This document shows positions 1-7,451 of a stretch of DNA of 39,984 nucleotides, one piece after another. The notes beneath the pieces are model-generated. The model was not told the origin of the DNA and did not search any database. It saw nothing but the letters and a program-made list of their open reading frames with translations. The stretch is from positions 1 to 39,984 of the forward strand of contig JAHHQZ010000013.1 of assembly GCA_020026075.1 (NCBI GenBank), read 5' to 3'. This stretch comes from Actinobacillus sp. (GTDB taxonomy: Bacteria > Pseudomonadota > Gammaproteobacteria > Enterobacterales > Pasteurellaceae). The position numbers and the translations under genes were made by a program. Positions within the stretch are counted from its first letter, which is position 1, and every line of letters starts with the position of its first letter.

Positions 1-687
1 GATGATTGGCGAACTGAAAGTATCCAACGGCATGCCGTCATATCCGCTGGTGGTTCCTTCGTTTAAGCAAGCTTGCAGGTAGGCATTTTTTTCTGCTAGA
101 TTCAATTTTTCGTAATTGTCAGGTATGTTCCAATCCTCAGGTTTATATGGTTCGGGATTGATCTCATTGGGATCAAGCACTTCACCTTCCTCAGCCCTTG
201 CCAGAAAGTAAGCTAATTTCTCTTTGGACAATGTGAGCAATTGTTCCGTCAGCTTGGTGCGATCCTGCTTTAATTCTCGGCATAGCAATTTGCCAATAGT
301 GGGCGTTTCCCAATGCACAAGACGATAGTTATCCGAGCGAGCAAACTGGCGTAACCCCTGATAAAAAGCGGTGACCAGCGTTTTTCGATCAACGTTGGTT
401 TGCAAAAAAACAGTATTATTGTCGAGCAACTTACGAACCGTGAATTTTTGTTGATTCATATAGGTGTGGTGAAAATCAAAAATGATCCATTCATGTTCGT
501 TATCGTAGTCAAAGGACGTTTGTTGTACGCCAATGCTGATGGCTTCGAGCCATTTGAGCAAATCAGGCATTGGGTCGTAAACGTGTGAAAAACTTTCGTC
601 AAAACATTGGTCGCCAGCTGTAATTCGGCAATCCAGCCAGCCCCATTCCACCATTAAAAACTCGACTGAAAAATCGTTTTTTTCCAT
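1..687 (-). CDS. Hypothetical protein, C-terminus cut by window edge
   Basis: An open frame of 229 codons runs from ATG at 687 to the window edge without a stop, so the C-terminus is missing. I do not recognise the family. The visible part is soluble, acidic and rich in aromatic residues. It starts MEKNDFSVEFLMVEWGWLDC and has no signal peptide or membrane segment. Residues 15-90 hold many Trp, Asp and Phe residues (for example WGWLDCRI, HEWIIFDFHH). Later parts are Glu/Lys-rich and probably helical, followed by a Pro/Asn-rich stretch (DPNEINPEPYKPEDW). The ribosome-binding site is weak (AGAGATAG). It lies downstream of dhaM on the same strand but beyond a hairpin terminator, so it is probably a separate unit. 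A single-copy immunity-like or accessory protein is possible; this is a guess. Confidence 0.75.
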   Translation of the reverse strand, partial: MEKNDFSVEFLMVEWGWLDCRITAGDQCFDESFSHVYDPMPDLLKWLEAISIGVQQTSFDYDNEHEWIIFDFHHTYMNQQKFTVRKLLDNNTVFLQTNVDRKTLVTAFYQGLRQFARSDNYRLVHWETPTIGKLLCRELKQDRTKLTEQLLTLSKEKLAYFLARAEEGEVLDPNEINPEPYKPEDWNIPDNYEKLNLAEKNAYLQACLNEGTTSGYDGMPLDTFSSPII

Positions 688-705
688 TCGCTATCTCTAT
701 TTTTG

Positions 706-749
706 TAGGCCGGAATTTTTTCCAAAATTTTGTGAAAAATTCCGACCTA
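706..749 (-). terminator. Hairpin terminator after dhaKLM, built from an inverted pair of the GGYYGGAAT element
   Basis: Arms TAGGCCGGAATTTTT and AAAAATTCCGACCTA flank a short AT-rich loop. The one C/A mismatch on the plus strand becomes a G-U wobble in the minus-strand RNA, so the hairpin is better suited to stop dhaM transcripts. It is one of many dispersed copies in the window. Confidence 0.65.
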
Positions 750-757
750 GGGTTAGG

Positions 758-1156
758 TTAAAAAACTTGCTTTTGAGTGGCGATGGCAGCCTCGGCGAGT
801 ACGCTTTCAAGGTTATCGCCACCGCTGGCAGCGACCACAGCACTGATCGCCCCTTCGACGAGGGGGGCGGAGCTTATTTTTACGTTTTCCGCAATAGTAG
901 GATCAAGCAGTTCGACTGCCGTTTGGGTGCTGAGTATTGCGCTGCCGAGATCCACAAACACGACAACGCCATCAGGGGTGTATGCGCTTTCAATGGCTTG
1001 CATTATTTTCACGGCATCGGTGCCAATGGGGTTGTTTGGATCGTCAATGCCGCCAGCGGCAATGATCTTACATTCAGGGGCTTTCATTTGACTGGCTAAA
1101 TCCACAACACCTTGCGCAATTTTCTCGCTATGGGAAACGATGACAAAGTTAATCAT
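758..1156 (-). CDS. dhaM: Dihydroxyacetone kinase phosphotransfer subunit DhaM (EIIA-Man-like, single domain)
   Basis: A 132-residue protein of the PTS-dependent DhaM family. It passes phosphate from HPr to the ADP bound in DhaL. The phospho-accepting histidine is His9 in the N-terminal FVIVSHSEKIAQG motif, and the family glycine-rich segment AAGGIDDPNNPIGTDA follows at about residues 33-48. E. coli DhaM is a three-domain protein carrying HPr-like and EI-like domains. This one ends after the EIIA-Man-like fold, so it must depend on the general PTS HPr. The start overlaps the dhaL end by 8 bases (1149-1156), which suggests translational coupling. Last gene of the dhaKLM operon. Confidence 0.93.
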   Translation of the reverse strand: MINFVIVSHSEKIAQGVVDLASQMKAPECKIIAAGGIDDPNNPIGTDAVKIMQAIESAYTPDGVVVFVDLGSAILSTQTAVELLDPTIAENVKISSAPLVEGAISAVVAASGGDNLESVLAEAAIATQKQVF

Positions 1157-1793
1157 TGTTCACCTCGTCATACGCCGTTTTAAGGGCGGCGAACAAATAG
1201 CTAACGGAGGTGGCACCTGGATCTTGATGACCAACACTGCGTTCTTTGAGGTAGCTGGCGCGACCTTTTTTGGCGAGCAGTGAGATCGTCGCTTCGGCGT
1301 AAACTTGGCTTTGTTTAGCCAGCATTGTCAAAATTTCTGCCGCTGTTTCATTTTTGGCTAATGCGTGCTTGAAATCCGCTAGCAGGGGAATCAGCACATC
1401 GCACAGCGTTTTGTCGCCCACGTCCGCACGCCCACGAGCCACAATGCCTGTCGTGCCAGCGTTCAAGGCATCATAAAGTTCGTGCAGACTTAGGCTGGAT
1501 TTTTCGCCAATATTTTGTGCCATTTTCAGAAAAAAAGTGCCGAATAATGGTCCGCTGGCACCGCCGACTTGGGAGAGTAACGTCATTCCCACGCTTTTTA
1601 AAATATCGCCGATGGATTGGTCTTCTACGCTAGGCAGCACGTCAAGGACTTTGTTAAAGCCACGTTGCATATTTAAACCGTGATCCGCATCGCCGATTTG
1701 GCGGTCGAGATCCGTTAAGTAGGCTTGGTGCTGGTTAAATAACATTTGCGATTGTTTAAGCCATGCTAAAATTACTGGTTTGGTGATTGGCAT
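1149..1793 (-). CDS. dhaL: Dihydroxyacetone kinase ADP-binding subunit DhaL
   Basis: A 214-residue cytosolic protein that keeps ADP permanently bound as a cofactor; the nucleotide is rephosphorylated by DhaM and donates phosphate to dihydroxyacetone held on DhaK. The metal-binding triad is intact: Asp30, Asp35 and Asp37 in LTDLDRQIGDADHG. The glycine-rich nucleotide motifs GGASGPLFGTFF and a C-terminal HQDPGATS segment are also present. Length and order match PTS-dependent kinases and not the one-piece ATP-dependent enzymes. It sits 15 bases after dhaK and overlaps dhaM. Confidence 0.95.
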   Translation of the reverse strand: MPITKPVILAWLKQSQMLFNQHQAYLTDLDRQIGDADHGLNMQRGFNKVLDVLPSVEDQSIGDILKSVGMTLLSQVGGASGPLFGTFFLKMAQNIGEKSSLSLHELYDALNAGTTGIVARGRADVGDKTLCDVLIPLLADFKHALAKNETAAEILTMLAKQSQVYAEATISLLAKKGRASYLKERSVGHQDPGATSVSYLFAALKTAYDEVNND

Positions 1794-1808
1794 AGTTTCC
1801 TCTCTTTA

Positions 1809-2879
1809 TTATTCACCCCAGCGTAACGCTGGTGTATTCACTGGAAAATCCCATAGGGCGAGATCGTCATCGTCTACTTTCAACAACGTGATAGAAATGC
1901 CTTGCATATCAAGGGAAGTGCAATAGGAACCGACTAAATTACGTGCAATAGTAATGCCATAGGCTTGGCAACATTGACTGAGTTTTCCGTAAACGGCGTA
2001 TAGCTCAGAAAGCGGTACCGAGCCTAGATTATTCACTAGCGCAATAACACGATCGCCAGCTTGTAATGCTTTCTTGTGAACGGTCATCTCTTGCCATTGG
2101 CTCGTTGGACGATCCCAGCATCTGAGCGTGCGTTCGTAGTCGCCGTTGGTGATTAGCGTGTCAAACATTTGTTCTACGGTGGTGTTTAAATCTACGTATG
2201 GGCGGCGTTCAATGCCTGGTTCACCGTGAATGCCCACGCCAAATTCCATTTCTTGCTCAGTGAGTGTAAAAGAAGGTTGCCCAGCGGCTGGCACGGTACA
2301 AGCGTTTAAGGCAACGCCAATAGAATGACCGTGATTATTGAGTTTCGCCCCTAAGTTTTCTAAGGCATCAAGTGAATAACCTTGTGCGGCGGCGGCACCG
2401 AGAATTTTTTCCATTAAAACCGTATTGGCAACGCCACGGCGACCTGCGGTGTATAGGCTGTCTTTTACAGCCACATCATCATCGCTTACCACAAAGCCCA
2501 CATTCGCACCGGTATCCGCATAAAGCTCGGTTGCTGTTTCAAAGTTTAAAATGTCGCCTGTGTAATTTTTCACAAGGAATAATACTCCCGCACCACTGTC
2601 TACTTGTATTGCACAGGCAAGCATTTGATCAGGTGTTGGCGATGTGAAAATTTCACCAAGACAAGCCCCAGCAAGCATTCCTTGACCCACAAAGCCAGCG
2701 TGCATTGGCTCGTGTCCGCTACCGCCGCCGGAAATCAGCGCAACTTGATTGGCTTTCAATGGCTGGTGGCGAGTGATGAATGTTGGGGATTGGTGCAACA
2801 CACATTGCGGATGTGCGGCGACAAACCCTTGTAACTGTTCATCTAAAATGGTTTCACATTGGTTGATTAATTTTTTCAT
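1809..2879 (-). CDS. dhaK: Dihydroxyacetone kinase substrate-binding subunit DhaK
   Basis: A 356-residue subunit that binds dihydroxyacetone covalently as a hemiaminal and presents it to DhaL-ATP, giving dihydroxyacetone phosphate for glycolysis. The key residues fall at the same numbers as in E. coli: GGGSGHEP at 51-58 with His56, Asp109 in NYTGD, and the covalent His218 in GVGIHGEPG. It is first in the operon, with a strong ribosome-binding site (GGGAGGTGA) seven bases or so before ATG. A perfect CRP-type palindrome lies about 70 bases upstream. No dhaR-type activator gene is adjacent, so global carbon control through CRP is the only regulation visible here. Confidence 0.96.
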   Translation of the reverse strand: MKKLINQCETILDEQLQGFVAAHPQCVLHQSPTFITRHQPLKANQVALISGGGSGHEPMHAGFVGQGMLAGACLGEIFTSPTPDQMLACAIQVDSGAGVLFLVKNYTGDILNFETATELYADTGANVGFVVSDDDVAVKDSLYTAGRRGVANTVLMEKILGAAAAQGYSLDALENLGAKLNNHGHSIGVALNACTVPAAGQPSFTLTEQEMEFGVGIHGEPGIERRPYVDLNTTVEQMFDTLITNGDYERTLRCWDRPTSQWQEMTVHKKALQAGDRVIALVNNLGSVPLSELYAVYGKLSQCCQAYGITIARNLVGSYCTSLDMQGISITLLKVDDDDLALWDFPVNTPALRWGE

Positions 2880-2943
2880 TGCTCACCTCCCGTTAGGCTA
2901 TGTGTAAAACGGCATTATGCTAGCGATTTTTATGGGCGAATAC

Positions 2944-2959
2944 TGTGATCATCATCACA
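2944..2959 (-). promoter_or_regulatory. CRP-type operator upstream of dhaK
   Basis: TGTGA-TCATCA-TCACA matches the CRP core TGTGA-N6-TCACA in all ten conserved positions. On the minus strand a TAGCAT/CATAAT region at about 2914-2922 could be the -10 element. That places the site roughly 41-45 bases before the start, the class II position where CRP replaces a -35 element. Confidence 0.7.
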
Positions 2960-3062
2960 AAATTAAAATTTATCAGACACTGAGTGATAGTTATTTGTAC
3001 GGAATTATTATTTGCACGATAGATGAGCAGGAATAGTGGGAGGGGGGAAGTTCAAAATGGCA

Positions 3063-3103
3063 AGGCTGGAATATTTCACAAAATTTTGAAAATATTCCAG
3101 CCT
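3063..3103 (-). terminator. Hairpin terminator after the SNF-family transporter (inverted GGYYGGAAT pair)
   Basis: Arms AGGCTGGAATATTT and AAATATTCCAGCCT pair perfectly around a CACAAAATTTTG loop. It lies 20 bases downstream of the transporter stop codon and before the dhaK promoter. The stretch 2880-3122 otherwise holds only the dhaK leader and the CRP site. Confidence 0.65.
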
Positions 3104-3122
3104 AAGCAGTTGTTAAATTTTC

Positions 3123-4505
3123 TTAGAAACCGATGGTGGCGCTATAGAAGATTACGATGATGATCAATGGGATAACATAGCGTACGTAGGCGAACCACAC
3201 TTTGATGAAGGTAGATTTTTCAGGATCTTCGCCTTCTTTAAGGAAACCTAAGCCCAGTTCATGTTTGGCATCGTCTTTTAATACATAGCCGACAAAAATA
3301 GCGGAGCCGAGTGCGGTGAGAATAAAGAGAATGTTACCGCTGATGTAGTCGAATGCATCAAAAATGCTCATTCCAAAGATGTGGATGTTGCTCCATACAT
3401 TGTCGCCTAAAACCGATGGCACGTTACCGAGAATAAACACGCCGCCAAGTGCGACAAAGATCGCTTGTTTACGGTTTAAACGGGTTTTTTCTTGCAACGC
3501 AGTAACCATTACTTCGTAAATAGTTAGGGAGGTGGTGAGTGCTGCAATAGTGAGTAAGGTGAAGAAAGTAATTGCAAACAGAGTGCCTTGCCACATACGA
3601 GAGAAAACGATTGGCAAGCTTTGGAATACGAGCGTTGGACCTGCGTTTGGTTCTACACCGAAAGAGAATAATGATGGGAAAATCATAAAGCCAGCGACTA
3701 CAGCGATTAAAGTGTTGAGAATGCCTGTGATGGTAGCTGTTTTGACTAAGTTTTCGGACTTGCTTAAATAACTGGAAAGTGTAATAAGCACACCAAAGCC
3801 TAAACTTAATGCAAAAAATACTTGTCCGAGAACGAAAATAAATAGTTTGCCGTTAATTTTTGAGAAATCAGGCACGAGATAGAAACTAATCCCTTCCAAA
3901 GCACCTGGTAGGGTTACATTGCGTACCACCATTATCAGTAGGAAAATAAAAAGAATGGGCATTAAATATTGAACTGCACGTTCAATACCGTCCATTATGC
4001 CTTTTACTAAAATAAAGTAGTTAATCGCACAGAAAGCAAAAGAGGCAATTAAAATACTGATGGGGTCGTTTTTAATGTTGTTAGTGAAAAATTCGGCAGT
4101 GTAGGTTGCTGTTACAGGGATAGATAAGTCCATTTTACCGCTCACAAGGCTGGCGATGTAATCAATCACCCAGCCGCCTAAAACGGTGTAGTACGCCATA
4201 ATCCCAAAAGCGCCGAGCATTCCCATATAACCTAAAATTTTCCACATTGGGTTAATTTTTTTACCAGAAAATGCATCAATGGCATTGACGCGCATACGGC
4301 GACCGATGACATTTTCCACTAAGATCATAGGAATACCGATGACGATCATCGCTAAACAGAATAGCAATACATAGGCTCCGCCGCCGTTTTCACCTACTAA
4401 ATAGGGAAAACGCCAGGTTGCGCCAAAGCCGACTGTTGCACCCGCAACGGTCATAATGTAGGTCAGTTGGCTTGACCAAGACTGTCGTTTTTCTTTTTTA
4501 CTCAT
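3123..4505 (-). CDS. SNF-family (neurotransmitter:sodium symporter) transporter
   Basis: A 460-residue inner-membrane protein of the NSS family, very close in sequence to my recollection of H. influenzae HI0736. The first membrane helix carries ATVGFGATWRFPYL followed by GENGGGAY, the family signature. I place the start at 4505 (MSKKEKRQSWSSQLTY) because AAGAGG precedes it; an in-frame ATG at 4550 would add 15 residues lying in a hairpin. About 11-12 hydrophobic segments are visible. It follows ald by 66 bases, so an amino acid such as alanine is a plausible substrate, but this is inference. The asparagine that binds Na1 in LeuT (GLGN) is alanine here (GFGA). Confidence 0.9.
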   Translation of the reverse strand: MSKKEKRQSWSSQLTYIMTVAGATVGFGATWRFPYLVGENGGGAYVLLFCLAMIVIGIPMILVENVIGRRMRVNAIDAFSGKKINPMWKILGYMGMLGAFGIMAYYTVLGGWVIDYIASLVSGKMDLSIPVTATYTAEFFTNNIKNDPISILIASFAFCAINYFILVKGIMDGIERAVQYLMPILFIFLLIMVVRNVTLPGALEGISFYLVPDFSKINGKLFIFVLGQVFFALSLGFGVLITLSSYLSKSENLVKTATITGILNTLIAVVAGFMIFPSLFSFGVEPNAGPTLVFQSLPIVFSRMWQGTLFAITFFTLLTIAALTTSLTIYEVMVTALQEKTRLNRKQAIFVALGGVFILGNVPSVLGDNVWSNIHIFGMSIFDAFDYISGNILFILTALGSAIFVGYVLKDDAKHELGLGFLKEGEDPEKSTFIKVWFAYVRYVIPLIIIVIFYSATIGF

Positions 4506-4541
4506 ATTTAGCCTCTTAAAATAAAATCGATAGAAAAATAA

Positions 4542-4562
4542 GCCCTCCACAAATGGGAGGGC
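4542..4562 (-). terminator. Hairpin between ald and the transporter gene
   Basis: A perfect 7-base stem, GCCCTCC/GGAGGGC, with a 7-base loop is followed on the minus strand by TTATTTTT. This is an intrinsic-terminator layout sitting inside an apparent operon. It would reduce but not abolish expression of the transporter relative to ald. Confidence 0.6.
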
Positions 4563-4571
4563 AAGGTTTAA

Positions 4572-5681
4572 TTATTGTAACGCAACTTCAGGTGCCGTAT
4601 ATGGTAAATCGAAAGCGTCAGAAACACCTTTGAATGTGATATGGCCATTATATGTATTTAAACCGAACATTAGGGCTGGGTCTTGTAAGCAAGCTTCTTT
4701 TACGCCGAGTTTTGCTATCTCTAAGCCGTAACGTAAGGTTGAGTCTGTTAAGCCCAATGTTGATGTGCGAGCCACGCAACCTGGCATATTGGCAACACAG
4801 TAGTGAATCACGCCATCAACAATGTAAGTTGGGTCATTGTGAGTGGTGGCGTGAGAGGTTTCAAAGCAGCCGCCTTGATCGATTGCCACGTCTACAAGCA
4901 CAGCGCCTTGTTTCATTAGTTTTAAGTCTTCACGACGCACTAAGTGTGGCGCTTTCGCACCAGGGATAAGCACAGCACCCACAACCACGTCTGCTTCTGC
5001 TAAGCATTTTAAAATGTTGCCACGAGTACTGGTTAACGTGGTGATGTGCATACCAAACATTTGATCCACATAGGCTAAACGAGCTGCATTGATGTCAAGT
5101 AACGTAACATCTGCGCCCATACCCACAGCGATTTGTGCAGCATTTAAGCCAACAACGCCGCCACCGATAATCACTACTTTACCTTTCGGAGTGCCTGCCG
5201 TACCGCTTAATAACACGCCCTCACCACCGAAGGTTTTTTGAATGTATTTCGCACCTTCTAATGTGGCTAAACGGCCTGCGATCATACTCATTGGTGCCAA
5301 ACACGGTAAGCCGTCTTTGGTTTTAATGGTTTCGTAAGCGATAGATTGAATTTTTTTCTCAACGAGCATATCCGTTAACGGTTTATCTGCCGCTAAGTGC
5401 AAGTAAGTGAATAGCACTTGGTTATCACGGAAGTAGTGATATTCTTCTTCGATAGGCTCTTTGACTTTCACGATCATCTCGGCTTTTTCAAAAAGTTCTT
5501 TTTTATCAGTGATGATGGCTCCCGCAGCGCGGTAGTCTTCATCCGAGAACCCAACGCCAACACCTGCACCTGTTTCAATGTAAACAGTGTGACCGTTTTC
5601 AACATAGGTGTGAACGTTTGCAGGGGTTAAACCTACACGGTATTCTTGAACTTTAATTTCTTTAGGGCAGCCAATAATCAT
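4572..5681 (-). CDS. ald: Alanine dehydrogenase
   Basis: A 369-residue NAD-dependent enzyme that interconverts L-alanine and pyruvate plus ammonium. The N-terminus MIIGCPKEIKVQEYRVGLTP is typical, with Arg15 and Lys74/75-region residues (KVKEP) for substrate binding. His96 lies in the TYLHLAADK segment and the Rossmann motif GGGVVGLNAA follows at about 173-182. Length matches the family. It is first of a two-gene unit with the downstream transporter. The promoter region has two perfect CRP-type sites, one in the class II position, pointing to use of alanine as a carbon source when preferred sugars are absent. ATG is preceded by GGAGAA. Confidence 0.97.
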   Translation of the reverse strand: MIIGCPKEIKVQEYRVGLTPANVHTYVENGHTVYIETGAGVGVGFSDEDYRAAGAIITDKKELFEKAEMIVKVKEPIEEEYHYFRDNQVLFTYLHLAADKPLTDMLVEKKIQSIAYETIKTKDGLPCLAPMSMIAGRLATLEGAKYIQKTFGGEGVLLSGTAGTPKGKVVIIGGGVVGLNAAQIAVGMGADVTLLDINAARLAYVDQMFGMHITTLTSTRGNILKCLAEADVVVGAVLIPGAKAPHLVRREDLKLMKQGAVLVDVAIDQGGCFETSHATTHNDPTYIVDGVIHYCVANMPGCVARTSTLGLTDSTLRYGLEIAKLGVKEACLQDPALMFGLNTYNGHITFKGVSDAFDLPYTAPEVALQ

Positions 5682-5764
5682 AATTTATTCTCCATATTGG
5701 GCTAAAAAATTGAAAAAAGCTTAGGACGTGCCTAATCTTTGTACGTTGCTTAACAAGCTAGTAC

Positions 5765-5838
5765 ATTCTATTTACATTTTTAAAGAATTTCTGTGAGCTA
5801 CTTCACACTTTACAAAAAAGAATGTGATCTACTTCACA
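5765..5838 (-). promoter_or_regulatory. ald promoter with two tandem perfect CRP-type sites
   Basis: TGTGA-GCTACT-TCACA occupies 5792-5807 and TGTGA-TCTACT-TCACA occupies 5823-5838. Their centres are 31 bases apart, three helical turns. The -10 candidate TAGAAT is at 5765-5770 on the minus strand and no -35 match precedes it. A start near 5758 puts the first site at about -41.5 and the second at about -72.5. Confidence 0.75.
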
Positions 5839-5872
5839 GATATGAAAATTTCTTGAGAAAAATAGAATAAAT

Positions 5873-5958
5873 ATTCCGACCTTTCTAAAAAACGATTTTT
5901 GGTGTTTGAGTTAGAAGGAACTCGAAGAGCAGAAGGGGCAAGCGGGCTAGGTCGGAAT
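5873..5958. repeat. Widely spaced inverted pair of the GGYYGGAAT element in the ald-rpe gap
   Basis: ATTCCGACCT at 5873-5882 and AGGTCGGAAT at 5949-5958 are perfect inverted copies separated by 66 bases, too far apart for a simple terminator. The gap between ald and rpe (5682-6063) otherwise holds the CRP-controlled ald promoter and presumably the rpe promoter, for which I see no convincing -35/-10 pair. Confidence 0.6.
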
Positions 5959-6063
5959 TTTGCAGATTTTTTTTGTTTTTTTCTGTGGTACTTTCAGGCG
6001 ATGACTTAGTTCGTGGTAAACTACGCCCATTTCTACGCTATTTTTCTGCTATGGAGTTTTAGA

Positions 6064-6738
6064 ATGAGACCTTATTTAATCGCCCCTTCTATTTTATCTG
6101 CGGATCTCGCACGCTTAGGTGATGACGTTGCGGACGTATTAGCAGCTGGCGCCGATGTTGTGCATTTTGACGTGATGGATAACCATTACGTGCCGAATTT
6201 GACTTTTGGTCCCGCCGTTTGTAAAGCCTTGCGTGACTACGGCATTACCGCACCTATTGATGTGCATTTAATGGTTAAACCTGTAGATCGCATTATTCCT
6301 GATTTTGCCAAAGCAGGGGCAACTTACATTTCCTTTCACCCAGAGGCGACAGAGCATATCGATCGCAGTTTGCAACTCATTAAAGATCTCGGCTGCAAAG
6401 CAGGTCTTGTGTTCAACCCAGCAACGCCGTTGAGCTACTTAGATTATGTAATGGATAAAGTGGACGTGATTTTGCTAATGTCGGTTAATCCAGGCTTTGG
6501 CGGGCAGTCTTTCATTCCAATGACGTTGGAAAAAATTAAACAAGTTAAAGCACGCATTGTCGCCAGTGGACGTGATATTCGTTTAGAAGTAGACGGCGGC
6601 GTGAAAGCCAATAATATTGCAGAAATTGCAGCCGCAGGTGCGGATATGTTCGTGGCAGGGTCTGCGATTTTCGATGCACCAGATTATAAAGTGGTGATTG
6701 ATGAAATGCGTGCCGAATTAGCTACGGTTGAACAATAA
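6064..6738 (+). CDS. rpe: Ribulose-phosphate 3-epimerase
   Basis: A 224-residue TIM-barrel enzyme of the pentose phosphate pathway, interconverting ribulose 5-phosphate and xylulose 5-phosphate. Visible motifs are APSILSADLARLG at the N-terminus (Ser and Asp ligands), VHFDVMDNHYVPNLTFGP with the metal-binding His and catalytic Asp, DVHLM, MSVNPGFGGQSF for phosphate binding and EVDGGVKANNI with the second catalytic Asp. I choose ATG at 6064 because GGAG lies eight bases before it and this gives the usual family length; an upstream in-frame start at 6013 adds 17 unconserved residues. It heads rpe-gph-trpS, the same order as the E. coli dam cluster. Confidence 0.97.
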   Translation: MRPYLIAPSILSADLARLGDDVADVLAAGADVVHFDVMDNHYVPNLTFGPAVCKALRDYGITAPIDVHLMVKPVDRIIPDFAKAGATYISFHPEATEHIDRSLQLIKDLGCKAGLVFNPATPLSYLDYVMDKVDVILLMSVNPGFGGQSFIPMTLEKIKQVKARIVASGRDIRLEVDGGVKANNIAEIAAAGADMFVAGSAIFDAPDYKVVIDEMRAELATVEQ

Positions 6739-6764
6739 ATGTAAAAGAAAGGAAGGAACAAAAA

Positions 6765-7439
6765 ATGTCGCAATTTAAAGTTGTCGCTTTTGACTTAGAC
6801 GGAACCTTAGTAAATAGCCTGCCAGACTTAGCCCTTGCGGTGAACAGTGCATTGGCAGAACAACAATTACCCCCAGCGCCACAGGCATTGGTTTTAACTT
6901 GGATTGGCAACGGCGCACCGATTTTAATTGGCCGTGCATTGGAGTGGGTGCAAAAAGAAACAGGGCAAATTCTAAGCGATGAAGTGAAAGATCGCATTCG
7001 TGAGCGTTTTTCCCATTTTTACGGTGAACATATTTGTACGGAAAGCGTGCTATTTCCAAAGGTCAAAGAAACCTTAGAAACCCTTAAAGCTCGTGGTTAT
7101 ATCTTAGCTGTTGTCACTAATAAACCAACAGTTCACGTTGAACCGGTGCTGAAAGCTTTTGGCATTGCCCATTTGTTTAGCGAATTATTAGGGGGACAGT
7201 CTTTGCCGTCTATTAAACCGCATCCTGCACCACTTTATTATTTGTGCGGAAAATTTGGGATTTACCCAAAACAAATGCTATTTGTGGGGGATTCTCGTAA
7301 TGATATTTTGGCGGCGAATAATGCAGGCTGCCCAGTGGTCGGTTTAACGTATGGCTACAACTACAACATTCCTATTGCTGAATCTAAACCTGATTGGGTA
7401 ATGGACGACTTTTCACAGCTTTTAACAATTTTGAAATAA
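6765..7439 (+). CDS. gph: Phosphoglycolate phosphatase
   Basis: A 224-residue HAD-superfamily phosphatase that removes 2-phosphoglycolate, a product of oxidative DNA repair. Motif I is FDLDGTLVNS with the nucleophile Asp10 and acid/base Asp12. Motif II is VVTNKP, motif III includes the Lys of SIKPHPAP, and motif IV is FVGDSRNDI. A cap domain lies between motifs I and II. It follows rpe by 26 bases with an AGGAAGGAA ribosome-binding site and is followed by trpS after 12 bases, which supports one transcript. Confidence 0.95.
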   Translation: MSQFKVVAFDLDGTLVNSLPDLALAVNSALAEQQLPPAPQALVLTWIGNGAPILIGRALEWVQKETGQILSDEVKDRIRERFSHFYGEHICTESVLFPKVKETLETLKARGYILAVVTNKPTVHVEPVLKAFGIAHLFSELLGGQSLPSIKPHPAPLYYLCGKFGIYPKQMLFVGDSRNDILAANNAGCPVVGLTYGYNYNIPIAESKPDWVMDDFSQLLTILK

Positions 7440-7451
7440 GGACGAATAATA

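Noticed and set aside
767..1099. Plus-strand open frames across dhaM
   Set aside because: They are opposite-strand shadows of a well-conserved gene and have no ribosome-binding site or recognisable protein.
5682..5764. Glycine or other riboswitch upstream of ald
   Set aside because: No tandem purine-rich aptamer-like pattern is visible; the leader is short and the CRP sites explain the region better.
6013..6063. N-terminal extension of rpe
   Set aside because: The added residues do not resemble Rpe; ATG at 6064 has a GGAG site at the right distance.
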